Shown one piece after another: positions 61,257 through 64,000 of a DNA stretch of 64,000 bases. How positions within the stretch are numbered: position 1 is the first letter of the stretch; every line of letters begins with the position of its first letter. A program made the position numbers and the translations under genes. Below the pieces are notes generated by a model. It was not told where the DNA came from and did no database searches. It was given only the letters and a program-made list of their open reading frames with translations. The stretch is from Cellvibrionaceae bacterium (lineage in GTDB: Bacteria > Pseudomonadota > Gammaproteobacteria > Pseudomonadales > Cellvibrionaceae): positions 1 to 64,000 of the forward strand of contig JAOXRT010000239.1 in assembly GCA_025800365.1 (NCBI GenBank). The letters run 5' to 3'.

Positions 61257-62789
61257 TCAGCTAGCTTCGGCTAGCTCTTGATTTTCCACCTCAAAGTAGA
61301 ATGACGTTCCAACACCAATTGTACTCTCACAGCAGATATCGCCTTTCATCTTGGATACCGTATTGTAAACAATCGACAAACCGAGTCCTGTACCGCCAGT
61401 GTTTTGGGTGGTGGTATAGAAGGGTGTAAATATTTGCGAGAGCTCCTCCTCTCCCATACCTCGCCCATCATCACTAAAGGTGAACTTCACCTTATCCTGC
61501 TCTGCAGTCTCAACATCCAACACGACAGAGCCTGCTTCCTTGTCTTTAAAGGCGTGATTTATAGTATTTAGCAATAGATTGGTAATAATCGAATAAAGGC
61601 CACCCAGATCGCTTTTCAAGGTGATATCTTCTGGGCAATTTATGGTGATATCGACATGGTTTTCTTTTAATTGATGATCGAATGAAGTGATAATATCCCA
61701 AAGCGCCCCATGCAAATCGAACTCTCTCACTTCATTTCTATTTTGCTCTACCGCCACTTCTTTAAAGCTAGCGACCAAATTAGCACTGCGCTCTAGATTC
61801 CGCTTCAATAAACTACTCAAGTTGTCGCAACGGGCTATATATTTCTGCAAATCATCCAGAGATAAACTTTCCTGCTCCAACTTATTGTGAATTTTATCGG
61901 TATTTTCTTTAAGAGTAGAGTTCGCCGTGATGCATACACCAATGGGCGTATTCAGTTCATGCGCCACACCGGCCACTAGCTGACCTAAGGCCGCCATTTT
62001 AGCCGACTCTACCAACTCCCCCTGAATTGATCTTAGCTCCTCAAAAAGATCATTAAATGCCCTGGCCATTTTATTCAGCTCTTGATGGCGGCAATCTTTG
62101 TCAATCCTATGGGAAAGGTCGAAGTTTTCTCTTATCTCCTCAATTCTTCGACATAGATAATCGATAGGGTTAGTAAGGTGTGAAGCGAATAGATAAGCAA
62201 CTAAGCTGGCAATAATGGTAGAAAAAATCAGCGATATTGGAATAAAGGACATGATAAAGACATTGTCTGACTTGGCTGCTGCTGTTGATACATCCACCCG
62301 ATCAACAACTGAGAAATACATATCATCAATCTGAAGATTAAGCTGTTCTGAAACTTCAAAAGCCTGTCTAACACGGCTGTTACCTAACAACAGCAAATCC
62401 TGAATATAGAAATCAGTCGCCTCAACCATATAACTGTAATAGTTATCGATGTTCGCCTTCGTTTCTTCGGCGAAGTCTGGGTAACGGTCCTGCAAGCCGA
62501 TTAGACTCTGCTCAATAGCCTGCCGACGTAACTCAGATTCATCTTTTGATTCAGAAAGATAAGTTCTCGAATAGTTGCTTAGCCAAAATTTTAATTCTTC
62601 AACTTGAAAGCGAAACTCAGATATCTCCCTGATTTCCTCATTAGAGACCAGCAAACTATCAAGCTGACCGGAGCTCGACATTATTCGAAAGTAAATTAGG
62701 CTTACTGTGGTCACCATTATCAAGATAAGTAGTGACACCAAGGCGTAAACTTTACTTTTTAAACTGACGCCACCTTCTAGATCTGTCAT
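61257..62789 (-). CDS. Sensor histidine kinase
   Basis: 510 residues. A membrane helix (VYALVSLLILIMVTTVSLIY), a helical periplasmic sensor of about 140 residues, a second helix (FIPISLIFSTIIASLVAYLF), a HAMP domain (SHLTNPIDYLCRRIEEIREN), the phospho-acceptor His277 in AGVAHELNTPIG and the ATPase lobe (FSDDGRGMGEEELSQIFTPF, NTGGTGLGLSIVYNTV). No receiver domain. The HELNTPIG H-box resembles that of the kinase at 25022. It is divergent from a DUF3365 haem-protein gene with a 123-bp gap. Confidence 0.92.
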   Translation of the reverse strand: MTDLEGGVSLKSKVYALVSLLILIMVTTVSLIYFRIMSSSGQLDSLLVSNEEIREISEFRFQVEELKFWLSNYSRTYLSESKDESELRRQAIEQSLIGLQDRYPDFAEETKANIDNYYSYMVEATDFYIQDLLLLGNSRVRQAFEVSEQLNLQIDDMYFSVVDRVDVSTAAAKSDNVFIMSFIPISLIFSTIIASLVAYLFASHLTNPIDYLCRRIEEIRENFDLSHRIDKDCRHQELNKMARAFNDLFEELRSIQGELVESAKMAALGQLVAGVAHELNTPIGVCITANSTLKENTDKIHNKLEQESLSLDDLQKYIARCDNLSSLLKRNLERSANLVASFKEVAVEQNRNEVREFDLHGALWDIITSFDHQLKENHVDITINCPEDITLKSDLGGLYSIITNLLLNTINHAFKDKEAGSVVLDVETAEQDKVKFTFSDDGRGMGEEELSQIFTPFYTTTQNTGGTGLGLSIVYNTVSKMKGDICCESTIGVGTSFYFEVENQELAEAS

Positions 62790-62912
62790 AGCTGCCGCTC
62801 ATCTCCAATATTCCTGCAATGCTATCCGCGACTTTTAATCGCTCATCCCTGTCTTATACTCTAGTTAACAGCAGAGCTTTTCGCTGCATTAAATAACAAA
62901 ACTGGCACAACT

Positions 62913-63662
62913 ATGAACATAATTAAAACTGTCTCGACAACCATTCTTGCTTTGTTACTAAGCGGCGGCAATGTCAGCTATGCTAATGAATATAGTTCCG
63001 AACAAAAAGCCGCCATGGCTAAGGAATTCGCCGACTTATTTATGGCCTTCAAGGTGAGTATTTTTAAACTGCAAGGACATATCAACAATCCAGATATTGG
63101 AGACAAAGGCTTGACTGGCGCAAAGATGGTTGAGCATGCAAAAAGAGAGTATCGAGAATTGACGGGCAGAGATTTTGTTCTCTCTAGCAACCCAGATTTA
63201 CTGTCAGCTCAATTAGATCTGTTTCAAGCAACCAATAGCATCATGCAAAAAATGGCGCCGGTGATAAACCGCAAAGGTTTAGGCTTTAAGGGATTTATCA
63301 CAGCCATTTTTGTTCGTATGGTGGCCAAAGAGTTCTCTAGCCGATCTTCTCGATGGAACTTTAAATTTACCGCACCCAATGATTTATTACGCAGCCAAGC
63401 CAATGCGGCTGACAATTGGGAAAGTTTGGTATTCAGTGATAAGTTTCGCCAGGCCAACTGGCAAGCCGAAGATAATTACAGCGAACATACCGCCGCAGGC
63501 TATCGCTGGATGATGCCCATCTACCATACCTCGGTATGCTTAAGCTGCCATGGAGGCCCCAAAGGCAGTCGTGATATTACTGGCGCCATTAAAGAAGGCG
63601 CCAAACTGGGGGACTTGGCTGGGGCCTTTAGTATTATATTTTCAGATCTAAAAACGCCCTAA
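62913..63662 (+). CDS. Secreted DUF3365 (Tll0287-like) haem protein
   Basis: 249 residues with a signal peptide (TTILALLLSGGNVSYA). The mature protein carries the haem-binding CLSCHGGPKG (CxxCH) near residue 213 and NFKFTAPNDLLR, as in DUF3365/Tll0287-like sensors whose fold is PAS-like with a c-type haem. It is likely to sense redox state or gas in the periplasm. It stands divergent to a histidine kinase whose periplasmic domain it could contact (inference). Confidence 0.82.
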   Translation: MNIIKTVSTTILALLLSGGNVSYANEYSSEQKAAMAKEFADLFMAFKVSIFKLQGHINNPDIGDKGLTGAKMVEHAKREYRELTGRDFVLSSNPDLLSAQLDLFQATNSIMQKMAPVINRKGLGFKGFITAIFVRMVAKEFSSRSSRWNFKFTAPNDLLRSQANAADNWESLVFSDKFRQANWQAEDNYSEHTAAGYRWMMPIYHTSVCLSCHGGPKGSRDITGAIKEGAKLGDLAGAFSIIFSDLKTP

Positions 63663-63682
63663 ATGGTTTTCTCTCAGCTGCT

Positions 63683-64000
63683 TTATGTTTTACTGTTAGC
63701 ATCTAGCCAGTTAGAAATCTTGGGCCACAAGGCTTCCCGGCTGTGCTTTTGAAATAAGCCGTTATGACCTAGCTTTTTAAGCCCTAGGGTTTCTGGCTCT
63801 AACATATCAACAGTACTTTGACTGTTGCAGAAAAAGTCGGCCAAATAGCGAATATTATTTTCAGGCGCCAGCTCATCATCACCGAAGCCCAAGCTCCACA
63901 GCGGGCACTCTATCGCCTCATAGCCGCTTCTATCTAAGCCGTAATCTGCGCTTAGAAGATAGTCTTCGCCACGCATCCACTGTGCCCAACGGGCAATAAA
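63683..64000 (-). CDS. Alpha/beta hydrolase, C-terminal part (gene runs off the right edge)
   Basis: The frame is open to the window edge and gives the last 105 residues. It contains ECPLWSLGFGDDELAPENNI, with the Asp of the catalytic triad, and LGHNGLFQKHSREALWPKIS, with the catalytic His. The nucleophile Ser lies outside. Substrate unknown. Confidence 0.78.
   Translation of the reverse strand, partial: FIARWAQWMRGEDYLLSADYGLDRSGYEAIECPLWSLGFGDDELAPENNIRYLADFFCNSQSTVDMLEPETLGLKKLGHNGLFQKHSREALWPKISNWLDANSKT

Overview
The window is a piece of chromosome from a marine-type gammaproteobacterium, probably Pseudomonadales in the broad sense or a Cellvibrionales-like lineage. The best evidence is conserved gene order seen in Pseudomonas and its relatives: nitrilase-like gene, yhdP, rng, maf, mreD, mreC, mreB, gatC, gatA, gatB (33.5-47.9 kb), a hemN-like gene followed by anr (29.6-31.8 kb), a PA4642-family gene, and a beta-alanine bauA/bauC pair. 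No rRNA, tRNA, CRISPR array or complete insertion sequence was recognised.

Layout. 0-9.9 kb: the 5' part of a di-haem cytochrome c peroxidase gene with a chemoreceptor, a transglutaminase-like protein, a LysR regulator divergent from bauA-bauC (beta-alanine to acetyl-CoA), then small stress or detoxification genes (a GFA-marR operon with a perfect palindromic operator/promoter, GNAT, ABM monooxygenase, second GFA). 9.9-23.5 kb: a sedentary chromosomal integron. The integrase gene intI (22539-23507, +) has a perfect LexA box. An attI junction lies near 22134. Nineteen cassettes run away from it, all on the minus strand, with 18 well-formed attC sites and one decaying one. Distal to these is an eroded tail of similar small genes without clear attC sites. 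Most cassette products are small secreted or membrane proteins of unknown function. Recognisable ones are a TIR-domain protein, a SUKH (SMI1/KNR4) protein, a secreted HExxH protein, an RDD protein, a lipoyl-like domain and a DUF7079-like protein. Two cassettes carry paralogous secreted proteins, and one cassette carries two overlapping genes.

23.5-33.4 kb: M19 dipeptidase, a large propeller-type sensor kinase, universal stress protein, a HemN-like protein that has lost the radical-SAM motifs, Anr, OmpW and MsrB. FNR/Anr boxes lie upstream of the hemN-like and ompW genes, so this is probably an oxygen-responsive neighbourhood. 33.5-47.9 kb: the cell-shape, envelope and tRNA-amidotransferase block. 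mreC appears to start at an ATA codon, and a structured repeat-rich insertion separates maf from mreD. 48-64 kb: CysZ-like protein, periplasmic binding protein, DUF2145 pair, D-2-hydroxyacid dehydrogenase-type flavoprotein, diguanylate cyclase, a chalcone-isomerase-like/TonB fusion, SelO, HDOD protein overlapping sthA, and a sensory cluster made of a stand-alone MASE3-like membrane sensor, a histidine kinase and a DUF3365 haem protein. The window ends inside an alpha/beta hydrolase gene.

The integron is the accessory, fast-evolving part of the window and the most likely source of undescribed functions. All family assignments are from reading motifs by eye, with no database search.
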